From positions 7,564,001 through 7,628,000 of the forward strand of contig JASJZH010000003.1 in the NCBI GenBank assembly GCA_037178975.1: DNA of 64,000 nucleotides. The letters run 5' to 3'. The translations under genes were made by a program, and so were the position numbers. The DNA comes from Oscheius tipulae. Taxonomy: Eukaryota > Nematoda > Chromadorea > Rhabditida > Rhabditidae. Positions 11,385 to 21,450 of this stretch are shown here, in pieces. Each line of letters opens with the position of its first letter. Within the stretch, counting starts at the first letter, position 1. The notes under the pieces were generated by a model. It searched no databases. It worked only from the letters and a program-made list of their open reading frames with translations, and was not told where the DNA came from.

Positions 11385-12657
11385 ACATGTTTATCACAGA
11401 GTTTGGTGCCCTTTACTCCTTGCGAAAAAAAAACCTTTGAATCATCTGGAGGAAGTGGTGGCGGCGAAGGAGGCGGTGGCAATGCCCCTGAACTCCACAG
11501 CAGACGGCAGTAGATGGGACGACAGGGCGTTCGTCACCAGAAAAGGAAAAATTATTGTAATAGCTAAAAAAAGAAGAAAAAGAACAAATTTATTGTATGA
11601 CTGATATTTAGCGGTGGAAAAACGTAGCACGGATCCGCAACTTGTATGGTCGTCTAAAAACAGCATATTCCGGTTAAAAGAATGGAGAAAAACGATGTAA
11701 AAGACGGAGAGAAATGATTGAAAAGAAGGATTTATTGAAATTTAAATTAATTTTGAGCTGTTGAATCCGCGCCAAAAAAAAAGCCTGGCCGTTTGGGTGT
11801 TTTTTTTGTGAACGCACTATAATTTTTTTGTTACGTACCGTTTTATAGTTTCTTGAACTGAGCAAGAATATACAATGCCATTTAGTGGTTTTCCGGTCTC
11901 AGAACAAAGTTACAGCTCTCCAAAGTGTTAGAGAAAAAATGGTGTATTGGTTAGAGGCACCACTATGGATCAGACGATCCGAGTACGATCCTTGTAGATG
12001 ACAAACTTTTTTAATAAGCTATTTTGAAAAGAAAAATGAGAAAGGCTTTTAACGTGAGAAGTAGACAGGTTTGGAGTTACTCCAAAGGATTGATAGTATT
12101 ATTCTATTCTATGCTCTTTTTAGTACATTGCTGGGACGATGGAAGAACACGGATGGTACATATCGAAAAACTGCTGCCAGGCGATCTACTGAATGGACTC
12201 AAACACACTCTTGCTGTAATTAGGAAAGAGGCTGAAGAAGAGCGATAAGAGGAGCAGGATGAATATTCTCCTCTCTCAAGCGAGTTTTTGCTAGCTGTTC
12301 GTAATATCTTTATCGCGTTGTTACCTTGTTTTTTGTTTATTTGAACATTTTCGTTACTGTTACTTCTATCAAAACAATGAATATATCAAGTTTTAGTAGA
12401 TGCATTTGGTATTGTGAATGCTGATCCTTGCCATTTTTACCTGTAGACGTATTATTACCTGATGATGTCAAACTGTGGATTCCAGTCGTAGTACTCGATT
12501 TTCTCTTTTTTCAAAACCATCGACAGATCACAAATGTCCAGAACGCCTGACTCACAACTTCTGTTTGCTAGCTAGAAGAGTTTGTTTTACGCGAATTGAC
12601 TCTTTAGACAAACAACAGACTTTTTGAAAAGATCGGCAGTAACTTTGTCTCTTTCCA
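11385..12657. other. Intergenic region with one tRNA-like repeat and an unassigned 74-codon ORF
   Basis: Apart from the tRNA-like copy at 11930, the only notable item is an open frame at 12024-12248 (+) that contains DGRTRMVHIEKLLPGDLL. It matches nothing I know and has no clear splice context. The end of the region is the likely promoter and 5' leader of the secreted-protein gene. Confidence 0.35.
11930..12010 (+). repeat. tRNA-like repeat, second family
   Basis: GTGTATTGGTTAGAGGCACC stands in the D-arm position and GAGTACGATCC in the B-box position, followed by TAGATGACAAACTTTTTT. A copy at 40793 shares the body and the same 3' tail (GATGACAAACTTTTT). A shared tail outside the tRNA part indicates a retroposon family. 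Confidence 0.55.
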
Positions 12658-13480
12658 ATGTTTCTTCTTCTTTTCGTAATTCCCCTGTCTCTCGCCATCC
12701 CCAGACAGTATCCGAACTGGAATGGAGCCCAGCCGGGCTCGGCAAATGCCGACGGCAGCAGTTTCGACTCCAACCAGCCTTGGTTCAGCTACAACACGCA
12801 GTATTACCCACCCCAGAATAGATTGATAAGCCAGAACCAGAATTTCAATACCTGGAACTATGAAGAGGACCCGAATTATGTGGATCCGAACGAGGGAATG
12901 TCGTCCGACCTGGAGCAGCGACAGTATTTCAAGCAGGAGACAATGAATAATGGAAAGGAGACAGATGATTAGTGGGTTTTGAGACTTTGAAGACAAAGCT
13001 ATTCCCAAACTGACTCGACTTGCCAAAAATTAGTGTGCGTACAAAGTAGTGCACACTAATTGCAATAATGGCTTCAGACACTCAGAGCTGTTTCATAGTT
13101 TTGTTGGTTTTAAACCGAGCCTAAGATGCTACCCTGTTTAAATTCGCGGCGCAAAAATTCAGCGTTGCGCTGGCGCAATAAGGAGCACTGGCGCAGTGGA
13201 TAACTCATTCCTACTAAATTGCGAGTCGCGGGTTCGATCCCCGCCTGTGTAGCATAAGATGACGCAAAATGACCAGATTAACTCTCAAAACCCGTTTCAG
13301 CGACGCCGGCTTCTTCAACCAGGCCTATAATCTTCTTAAAAATGGTGGGAGCAGTCTCTACGGATCACTCTCCCTGTAATCTACAATTTTTTTCTTTTGC
13401 AAATTTCTCAACATTTCAGAGATGAGATCCTAAACAACATCGTGGAGGTTGTTCAGCCTCGGGCTAACAACAACAATTGA
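12658..13480 (+). CDS. Small secreted protein, unknown function
   Basis: Three exons, 12658-12971, 13301-13375 and 13420-13480, give 149 residues. The first 14 residues (MFLLLFVIPLSLAI) are a clear signal peptide. The mature part is rich in Asn, Gln, Tyr and acidic residues (PWFSYNTQYYPPQN, NTWNYEEDPNYVDPNEG) with no Cys. The C-terminal part (DAGFFNQAYNLLKNGG, LDEILNNIVEVVQPR) looks helical. Taken alone, the first exon ends at TAG (12970-12972), but TA is the last exon sequence and G starts the intron: joining to exon 2 gives TAC (Tyr) and continues in frame. Intron 1 contains a tRNA-like repeat and a palindromic element. No family is recognised. Confidence 0.65.
13004..13080 (+). repeat. Palindromic element, copy 1 (intron of secreted-protein gene)
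   Basis: CCCAAACTGACTCGACTTGC, then a perfect 9-bp stem (TTAGTGTGC 13030-13038 with GCACACTAA 13051-13059) around a loop containing ACAAAGTA, then CTTCAGAC. The element at 47211 keeps both flanks and the ACAAAGTA core, but the stem sequence is different and still paired. Confidence 0.55.
13182..13255 (+). repeat. tRNA-like SINE copy with intact A and B boxes
   Basis: A-box TGGCGCAGTGGATAACTC (13189-13206) and B-box GGGTTCGATCCCC (13230-13242), the latter within a perfect 5-bp T-stem (GCGGG/CCCGC). No seven-pair acceptor stem can be drawn, and the upstream CGCAAAAATTCAGCG resembles the head of the copy at 2960. This is the best-preserved promoter-like copy in the window. Confidence 0.6.
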
Positions 13481-13610
13481 AGAAAATTAATAAATTCGTA
13501 TATTGTGTGACTATCACAGATTTCAATGCGACGAAGAAGGCGAAAAAAAAACCCGAATACATGACTGTGGCAAGAAAAAAAATACATATACTTGGGTAAG
13601 ATAGCGGGGG

Positions 13611-16600
13611 TTAGAGGAGAATATACAGAATCAGTGGGAGAAGGAGATTGTCCCAATTCTTGACGAAGGCCTCGACGAAGGTGCAGACGACGGAAACTAA
13701 AAAACAGTAGAAAATCGAAGGTAGGGGGCCGGAGCAGTGCGGCTGGGCCATGGCCAAGAAGACGACCATTCCGAGGCACATGGCCGCCGAGCCTTCCATC
13801 GTTGTTTTTCTCCTGAAAGCGGGAATTTCATTCGAAATAAACAGGAACAAACCCTGGCCATTTGTGCTTTCCAATTAGAGATCCTATGACTGCTGCTAGG
13901 GCGTCTCCGACGCCAACTGATGCCACTCCTGGAAACGAAATTTGTTAGAAAACGGATCGAATACGGTATTTTATGGCTTTTCGATGTTCTACAGTCGTAG
14001 CTCTTGAGCCCTATAACTTTGCAGAACATCGAGATATCAGAAACTTCCGTATTCGTCTCGAAAAGGTGAATACGCAATTACATACATCCTTACATTCTAG
14101 TAGAGGTTTTTCGATGAAACATTCGTAGTACTGAAACTTCGACACGCACTTTTGCGTATTTTTTATTCTTTTTTTCTGGTTTCTGTATTTCTTCACTCTT
14201 TTATGATTTTTTTTAATCCATTTTCTACACTTGAAAGTGCTTTTTAAAGTTCCGGTAGATTTTCGGAAAAATTTATAGGGAAACAACACGGTTTAACAAA
14301 GCAAACTCAAGAAAAGAACTTCTAAACCGTTCCACAAAAGTTAGGAGCAGACTTGGAGTCAATACAGGGGATAATATTTGCAGATGAAATCTATCAGACG
14401 AAGATATGGATTTTTCACCCTTCGCGTGCCATTCAGACTTCTCCATCAGAAATAGGCAAGGTGGGAATCGATCGTCGAGAGGCGAACTCCTGGAGCTCGA
14501 CGGAGGCATTACTCCTTCCGCTGGCGCCACTCTTTCGATCCGTTGTGTGTGAGCACCGATAACAGGATCTTTGAACCAACGCGAATAGTTAACCAAGCTA
14601 TGCTAATATCCCATTATCCACAATCGCTTGTAGACGATCCATCCATTGGAGTAGATGATGGATCGTGGAACAACATGTCGGTAGAAGAGCGGGTAGAGAG
14701 TGGGACCAGTACGATCAGCCACATGGAATAGTCGAGTCTCATTGGTGGAGCGAGAAATCAGTCCAAAAATCAACGAGCCTAGAGGGAATAAAGTTAGAAA
14801 TTTGTTCAGCTTTCGGGAAACCTTGAGATGGTCTGAGGTAGTTGTTGACCCGACCTGCATTTAGGAAGAGCACATTGCCTATCATCAGCCATCTCATGTT
14901 AGCTTTTCGCTTTCTATGCAGAATCGTCGACTTCGATAATATCCCCTGCATCTCCCATTGGAACAGCGGTGTTCAGCTTACGGACAGTCAATTCACGAAT
15001 GAAAATATTAACTAAATACCAATAGAGAAGCGCATTCTTAGACTGAGTATCGTCGATGAGCATGTTCAGCTCATCCAGAGGAATCTCGCAAGCCATTGCC
15101 CAGAGGATGACAAGAAGCTCACGGGGACAGATCTAGATAGTGCTTTGGACGACATGGAAGAGGAGACAACTACTTTCAAATTGGATCTATTGATACTATT
15201 ATGTGGAATAGTCTTTCGAGATAGTTTGGCACTATCAGTGAAAGATCAAGATGCACAGACCGTTCATTCCGACACAATGTGCACCTGTACTTCGGAACAC
15301 CGTTCTTCCAGCCCATGACGATGACTTCAGTACAATTCGGCTTCCACTGGTTGAAGGCCTTTGCAGAGCACATTGCGAAGAAGAGTTGCTGAGGGTGCTT
15401 CCGTGTTCAGCTGATTGGACGAGGAGCAGCTGGGAGACCAATCTGTCGACAGTAGTCCAGGAACTACTGATTTGTTCTGGTCAGATCATGCAGCTCTGTG
15501 AGCTTCAGATCTAGTCTATTCATACCTGAAGTCGGGGATAGCTGGGCGTAACGAGTCGGAGTAATTATTACATTTTTTAGATCTACAAAAATCGAATTAA
15601 TTTTCCCTATAAATTTTTCCGAAAATATACCTAAAATTTAAAGAGTAATTCAAAATGTAGAAAATGGATAGGAAATCATAAAAGGGAAAGCAAAAAAAAG
15701 ATCCGAAGAAAACGAGAAAAAAAAGAATAAAAATACGCAAAAGTGCTTGACGACGCAGAATTGCGTACAGAACCGAGGCGCTTGTTTCAGTACTACTGAA
15801 ACATTATAGCTACGGGGGTAGCTACAAACCAGCCATCCTTTTGCCTTCAGTTTTCAATTGGCGGCTGCGCCGCTTCGTAGTAATGAAAAGTTTCCAGTAG
15901 CTTCATTGGGACAAAAGTCAATTACTAGAGAGCAACCAAAGTTGACATGCCACCCAATTTAGGCTGTTTCTGAACTAAAAAACTTCTAAACAATTGGCTC
16001 GCTTCTGTAAATAGACAAACATCCAAATAGAGTCCCCTACAACGCTTTAGATAGTAGAGATATAAAAATTCTAGCCAGATTGTCGACACAGGTTCAGATA
16101 AAAACTTCAACAGTTTTCCCCCTCTTTCGAAGAGGGTCGTTGTCATTTTTGTCAGCTTCCAGATGAATTTTGAAGGAGGGCTTTTTGCAGTATCATAAGC
16201 CAATGTAAATGGCACGCACGCTATTACTAAAGTTAACTACTATAAATGGAGAGATTTGACCTTCCGACATAACTTTATGGCCAGCTGTTTTCCAGTACTG
16301 TCAAAACTCACCGACGGGTGTTTTCTCATTAAAAAAATGCAAGTAGCTGTGATTTTCGTAAAGCGTTGTTGCGAAAAGAGTTTCTCCAGTAAGTAGAAAA
16401 CTGGGGGGATGCTACGAGAACCAGTTTAATGCAAGTTTTGTCAAACGTGATGCTGGAATAGCTTTCAGTTTTTAAGAATATTCAGTTGTTTATCCGCCGT
16501 TTGCACGACGACAGTCTGGTCGCCGATTTTAGTGGATTTCCAAGAATTCCGTAGCCTTTTGGCAGCGAATCCATCCATTAAATGGCAAGCAATCGCCCAC

Positions 16601-17573
16601 TCACCGGCCAAATGATATAAATGCGGGTCTTCTTCGTAGGGCGAGAGAAAGAGCGGCAAAAAGATGCCTAGCAGCAGGAAGATCGGCGTGAATAGGATGT
16701 CCTCGTCCTGGCCGTCCTGGAATACGAGCAGATAGTTGTTCAGCGTTTCTCCCCATGGCGGCACGTTGAAATATCGTAGAACCTTCAAATTTTCTTGGTT
16801 TTACCAGCAAAAAAGAGTCAAAAACCTCAATTATGACAAAAATACAGAGCCAGAGCCAGCCACAAAGCCACGTAAAGTCCTTATCGAAGAAGAGACCGGA
16901 AATGTAGATCATCGAAACGGTAAGATGGAAGAATTTTCTGCAAAATTCGAGATTTTTAGCAACAAAAATGTCTGCGCACCTGTGAATTGTGGAGCTGCTG
17001 CCTCGCATCGTCACTATGACTCCGAAAATGATGGAAATCAACACATTCACTATCCAGAAAGCTAAAATGCTTATTCTGAAATCGAATTTTATGACAAAGA
17101 AAGGCTGAAAAGTACCGTTTTATACTGTCCTCAAAGACGATTTCGTAGAAGAGAAAGGGTAACTGGAGGGGTGATATCGCCATGAAGAAGGAGTAAAGAA
17201 GCATGGCCAAAAGTACTGACAGGCCGAGGATCACTTAAATCGGCAATTTTTAACGGCATACTATGAAAAAATCAGGCTAGACGGGTTCAAAACGCACGAT
17301 TGATGAGAACTGGCCGTCGTTCGAGGGACTTGGCTCCGATGATGATGCTGAGCGTTGACCCGACGGCTATCTGGGCCAGAGGGCCATAGAAGACCATTTC
17401 TGTGAGGAAGAATCCTGAAAATTGAGCAATTTTAGAGGGAAAACAGCCAAAAAGTGAGGAAATGCTCAGAGAGTGGGAATAAAACTACTCCGAGGATTCA
17501 CGAGTCTTGCCGCGAAGGCTAAATTGTCCGAAAAGTGATGAGCGAAGGGCAGGGAAGCCTGGTAGGCCAAAAA
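13611..17573 (-). CDS. DOLK: Dolichol kinase (N-terminal exons not resolved)
   Basis: A multi-pass ER membrane enzyme that phosphorylates dolichol for N-glycosylation and GPI anchors. Exons: 17489-17573, 17298-17414, 17116-17233, 16980-17075, 16826-16937, 16605-16782, 13853-13928 and 13611-13812, joined in one frame of 328 codons including the stop. Hydrophobic helices dominate. Diagnostic pieces are RKFFHLTVSMIYISGL, YHLAGVASVGVGDALAAVIG followed by GKHKWPG and RKTTMEGS (the CTP-binding region of the family), and the C-terminus NWDNLLLPLILYILL. Human DOLK has about 538 residues, so roughly 200 N-terminal residues are missing; they may lie between 17574 and 18169, but I could not place them. 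The 2.7-kb intron at 13929-16604 is far larger than the others because it contains a Merlin transposon relic. Confidence 0.85.
13981..14035. repeat. Hairpin-forming inverted repeat in DOLK intron
   Basis: CGATGTTCT at the start and AGAACATCG at the end are perfect inverted copies about 35 nt apart. It lies outside the Merlin terminal repeat, so it may be a separate short fold-back insertion. Confidence 0.45.
14125..14284. repeat. Left terminal inverted repeat of Merlin element
   Basis: It contains GTAGTACTGAAAC at 14125-14137, GCACTTTTGCGTATTTTTTA shortly after, TTTTATGATTT and CCATTTTCTACA in the middle, and GGAAAAATTTATAGGGAAA at the inner end. Each block recurs in reverse complement, in the same order, at 15601-15797. 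Confidence 0.75.
14500..15450 (-). pseudogene. Merlin/ISXO2-like transposase remnant
   Basis: Read from 15450 down: a zinc-ribbon-like start (WKNGVPKYRCTL followed by CRNERS), then AVPMGDAGDIIEVDDSA, which matches the V-E-I-D-E-S signature holding the first catalytic acid, then after a frame change HRKRKANMRW, then LFHVADRTGPTLYPLF and VPRSIIYSNGW (second acid region; Asn stands where Asp is usual in the S-D-x-W motif), then VNYSRWFKDPVIGAHTQRIE, the near-universal V-N-H-S..F..P..GAHTQ.IE block. At least two frame breaks and an in-frame stop before VNYS show it is inactive. Confidence 0.8.
15601..15797. repeat. Right terminal inverted repeat of Merlin element
   Basis: Inverted partner of 14125-14284, starting TCCCTATAAATTTTTCCGAA and ending GTTTCAGTACTAC (15784-15796). 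It carries an extra block of about 35 nt between the outer GTAGTACTGAAAC and the GCACTTTTGCG block that the left copy lacks. Confidence 0.75.
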
Positions 17574-18169
17574 CTGATTAAAAAGTGAAAGAAAATGGCA
17601 AAGAAAGCTAAGATATTGCTTAAAGAAACATTGTAAGGTTTCTACAGACTATTTTTAGTCTCATATATATTCTAGGGTAGGAATTTTATACTCTTTTTAG
17701 TGAGACTGTTTGTCTTAGAAGACCGTCAAAAATCATAAGAAATTAGCCATTGATAAAATCGGATGAATGAGGAAAAAGTAATAAACTGCGTTCAAATTGG
17801 CGCCTTAAAAAAACGCGCGGTTTTGAACGTTGAAAATAAGAAACAGCTACTTTACAGCCATTTTTCGGGCAGAACATCTGCCTTCTCAGCTCTGTGATGC
17901 TCTACAAAGCTGTAGCCTAGATCAAGCCCAACAACTTTGCAGGAAAAATACAAAATAAAAGGCAAAATAAAATAAAGCATTGAGAGACACATAAAGTACA
18001 TCTTCGATGATAGGTAGACGAACATGGACAGGGAGAGAGAAGGCGGAAAACATAAGTCTGGAGGACAATCCTAATATACAATAAGAATAAGGATCCAACA
18101 GAGTATAAAACAGTAAAACGTACCCTCAAAGCCTTTTATTTTGTATTTGTTTCTTGTGCAGAGAGGGTA
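17574..18169. other. Region between DOLK and the MSP-domain gene
   Basis: This should contain the 5' exons of dolichol kinase if that gene is complete, but no segment could be assigned with confidence. CTGCCTTCTCAGCTCTGTGATG and the nearby CTACAAAGCTGTAG form weak inverted matches only. Confidence 0.3.
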
Positions 18170-18610
18170 TCACTTCTTTTCCTGGAAGAGGGCCATCAGT
18201 CGACGGACGCCATCGGGCCTGGTCGTCTTCGTCCAGACCTCCTTCTCCTTGCCGATCTTCGCGTCCGACTTCACGTGGTAGAAGGCAAAGTAGTGCAGTC
18301 GATCGTTGGCCGGACTGGTCTTGTTCTGGAACCAGATGCGAATGCTCTGCGTCTCGCCGGCCTTGACGAAGCCGAGAGGAGGCTGGACGCGGAAGATCTC
18401 GGCCGAGGTGCACTTGACCTTGAAACTTTGGCTGCCCTTCGTCGTGTTCTTCAGCGTCACATCACAGTAGACGGGCTTCCTGTCCTCTGGGCAGACGAAC
18501 GTCACCTTATTGGGTTGCAGATCAAGCTGGAACTCCGGCTCCCCCTCGCGATTCTGTACGAATTTCGGCCTCGGCGATTCCAATTTTGGGATCTTCGGGA
18601 CGGTTGACAT
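18170..18610 (-). CDS. MSP-domain protein
   Basis: A single-exon gene of 146 residues. After an N-terminal extension of about 25 residues (MSTVPKIPKLESPRPK...), an MSP fold follows: FQLDLQPNKVTFVCPEDRKP, VTLKNTTKGSQSFKVKCTS, FRVQPPLGFVKAGETQSIRI and NDRLHYFAFYHV. The conserved immunoglobulin-like beta pattern and the P-P-x-G-x-V-x-x-G-E segment are intact. It ends in a basic tail (RRLMALFQEKK). MSP-domain proteins act in the nematode sperm cytoskeleton or as signalling and VAP-like modules. The length and extension fit a sperm-specific MSP-domain protein better than canonical MSP (127 aa). No intron is present, as is common for sperm genes. Confidence 0.88.
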   Translation of the reverse strand: MSTVPKIPKLESPRPKFVQNREGEPEFQLDLQPNKVTFVCPEDRKPVYCDVTLKNTTKGSQSFKVKCTSAEIFRVQPPLGFVKAGETQSIRIWFQNKTSPANDRLHYFAFYHVKSDAKIGKEKEVWTKTTRPDGVRRLMALFQEKK

Positions 18611-19167
18611 CTTCCCAGGGCTGCAGGCGGTAACTGACTTGCAACTGGGACATTGGACAGGGGGTTACAGTTGACAAGACAGAACTAGTAAAGAACGTTT
18701 GGGAAAATTGGCAATTACTGTAACTACAGAAGTTGTGTCATGGTTCGGAAGGTTCGTGGTTTGATTACACACGGACAAAGCAGAGTTAGTCGCAAGTGGC
18801 AGGTTCCTTCACTCGCCATCGAGATAGGTAACAATGACGTGCTGTATGACTCGCACCATCATCGAACGTCTTCCGCCAATTTGAACAAATTCAAAACTAC
18901 TCACCTCAATTTTTCACTTAAATGTTCATTTTCGCTCTCTCAACTGATACATTCCTTTTCTCGCTTTATCTTTATTATCCGTTTGTACCGCAGTTTTATT
19001 TCTGTGCACAACATCGTCTTCTCTCAGTTCCCGTGTTTTTTTTTGATAAATGAGCTTTCTTCCATGTCCTATCTTTTTTTCTCGCGTCCATCTGGGAACT
19101 CACGACAAGCTTTGAAACGATGGCTCGTGGTCTGACAGAGCAACCTATCGGAACTAGGAGAGAATGA
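18611..19167. other. Intergenic region upstream of MSP-domain gene, nothing else recognised
   Basis: The first 100 bases are the 5' flank of the MSP-domain gene. The rest is pyrimidine-rich on the plus strand with no convincing gene or repeat. Confidence 0.4.
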
Positions 19168-21325
19168 ATTAAACGTTTATTTGCATCCGTTTGTTCTCTA
19201 CATCAAAACAACACGGGAACTTCCATTTGCCCTTCTCATGTTCGACCGTTTTCTCGACAGTCATCGGCCACAAACTTCTATTTTTATAGTTAAGTATTAG
19301 CACAAAAGGGTCTCACCTGCCTAGATGGACATTTGACACAATTATCATAGACGACCATGTAGTAGGGCGGACTGATCCGAACCACGTTTTTTTCCATCTG
19401 GACATTCCTGGTAGAGATCCTTCGGCGTCATGCCTCCCTCGTTTGGAGTACGGATTGTGATATAGTCGAAGAACTGAAGAGAAGGTGGGTCGAGACAGTT
19501 GGGGGCAGCATTGGAAATAACATCGTGCGACCAGATCTCCGAAATCGCCTTCCGTGAATAGATGGTCGGCGATTTTTTGAATCTCTTGCTATTTGCGTAC
19601 AGGTATCAACCTTCGAGATGCGATAGGCAATGCTCTGGGCCTCGTTGCTGTTCCCAAAGAGGCAGATGAATCTCCTTGACTGATGTTTCTTCGACTATTC
19701 CATCGAACTGTTGCCTCATCGATTCGAGTCCTCCTCCCATCACGGCATCTACCAGGGTCAATACGTTATAGTACTTTTTTTCTGCCGTTCTTGCTGCTCC
19801 AAAAACCATCGGTTCCATGTTTGTGTTGCAGTTCTTCAGACAACGTGGAATCCGAACTCCTCGATGTTCGCGACCGAACTTGCAGTGTTTGAGTATCTTG
19901 GAATGTCGTTGATGAAGCGCACAGCTCGCAATGGCAAAGACGAAATCCCAATGGTGTAGATGGATCTCATGCCGGGGACGAACGGATGGACAGAAACCTC
20001 GAACTGGGTGATTGTCATAAGAATGGGACATTTGAGACTGACTTGTTGCTTCTTCAAGGTAGCATCCCTCGACTGCTTGTTCGTCTTTTTCAGCACCTTT
20101 CTAGCTGACTTCGTCTGAAACCATATGCCGTCCAGATATTGGCCATTGTTCCTCAAAGATCGAGGTCATCGATTGTCTGGGCCTCACAATAGGTGGCAAA
20201 ATAGATCCACAGCTAGTTTAAGTCTGTCACTAAAGCAGAATCTTGAACTAATCCGGTTCAGTGACTCAATTGTTAGATTGACCCAGTTGCGATACCGAAC
20301 TCTTATGCTGTTCGATGTCACTAGCCGAAGATAGGCCTAATAATAACACAATTATAAGAGATCGATCCTATCGATTGGGTCCAACTGAAAACGGAGTGTG
20401 GCATTGATGTCGGCGCTCTCTGCGCGCTTTCGCAATTATCGATTTATTTTCAGTCCACGAGCACAGCTGCAGCGTCTGGTCGCCTTCCCGCCCAGGTCAC
20501 AAAAACGTTATCTCAAGCAAATGTGATCGTAAAGGTTAGTTTCTTCAGGCTGGGATGGTGTTCGGAGTGAAGTTAGGTCATCAATATGTCGGATTGAACA
20601 TATTTAAAAAAAAAAAATCAGAAGTTGTAACTGATCTCTCTACTCTGTACGTCCTCCTCTTCGGTTTTTCCTTCACCTCTTCTGACTCCCAAATCTTGAA
20701 CACGTTCTTGATTCCGGGAGGTGCCTTCTCGGCTCCCATAGGGAGTTCCGTCGCGCCACCGCTTATCTTGACCTCGTTGACAAGACTGTTCAAGGCTTTA
20801 AATGTACGAAAGGAGAAAGAACGACAGATGCTTGACGAAGAGACGACGACGAGTCTAGTACTCGGTGAAGAGACACTGCTGTCGAATACGCATCTCCCAG
20901 GTCATGAGATCCCGCAAAGCGCGAGAACAGACGCGTCGAGCCGTTTGCGAATGTTCCAGGACTGATGTTCCGCTGTCCGTCTTCTTGCGCGTGAAAAGGA
21001 GTTGTTTGACTTCGACAGAAGGCAGAGTGTTAAAACCAGCAGCTGCATCAGATTCGGCATTCTGAAAAACACGTTGTCCTCCAGATTTGTCAATGTAACT
21101 GTAACATCTGTTTGTTGGAACACGAGATACTAAACACATGAAAATCTTCTCGACAGTAGTCTTCAACTCATTGGAAACTTGGGGATTCTATTGCAAGCCT
21201 TGTTTCAGATTCGATGCCAGCGAATAGCCACATCCAGCAAACGATCCAGTAGTGGTCACGGCCGCACCGATTCCAGGCTCCAGCCGATCAGTCTCAGTTT
21301 TCAGCTTCTGACGAGGACTGTCCAT
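19168..21325 (-). pseudogene. Unidentified minus-strand gene, possibly decayed
   Basis: An ATG at 21325 opens MDSPRQKLKTETDRLEPG followed by IGAAVTTTGSFAGCGYSLAS. A TAG at codon 46 interrupts the frame, which then stays open for 105 more codons (TTVEKIFMCLVSR, SVEVKQLLFTRKKTDSG, SRALRDLMTWEMR). Further downstream exon-like segments include VKISGGATELPMGAEK with PPGIKNVFKIWE (about 20640-20780), AYLRLVTSNSIRVRYRNW (about 20190-20335), KVLKKTNKQSRDATLKKQ (about 20090), ALTLVDAVMGGGLES-like sequence (about 19730) and KTVEHEKGKWKFP (about 19210). Charge and residue use look like coding sequence, but several junctions need frame changes and I recognise no family. It may be one eroding gene or two. 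Confidence 0.3.
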
Positions 21326-21450
21326 CACTCACAGTAGTATTTCCTTGAGTGCTATAGTCTTTCAGATCTAATTTTATGTAAGTTTTTTTTTAAATAATTG
21401 AAGCTCCAGTATTCACAAACTTTAATTGCAACAAGCTTTCAGATCTCACG

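Larger units (their letters stand above)
14125..15797. mobile_element. Merlin-superfamily DNA transposon, decayed, inserted in DOLK intron
   Basis: Two long terminal inverted repeats, about 160 and 197 bp, bound a 1.67-kb segment that encodes remnants of a Merlin/ISXO2-like transposase on the minus strand. Outer ends share GTAGTACTGAAAC. Further in, both carry GCACTTTTGCGTATTTTT and, at the inner edge, TTCGGAAAAATTTATAGGGA. The whole element sits between DOLK exons at 13928 and 16605. Target-site duplications could not be confirmed by eye. Confidence 0.8.

Noticed and set aside
13182-13255. Possible functional tRNA gene
   Set aside because: The A and B boxes and T-stem are good, but no acceptor stem or plausible anticodon stem can be drawn, and the flanks are shared with other repeats.
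14125-15797. Bacterial ISXO2/IS1016-like gene acquired by recent transfer
   Set aside because: Merlin elements are a eukaryotic branch of the same superfamily, and the base composition and decay match the surrounding nematode DNA.
20555-20965. 136-codon plus-strand frame starting MVFGVKLGHQYVG
   Set aside because: It is antisense to minus-strand segments with better coding character and has no recognisable domain.
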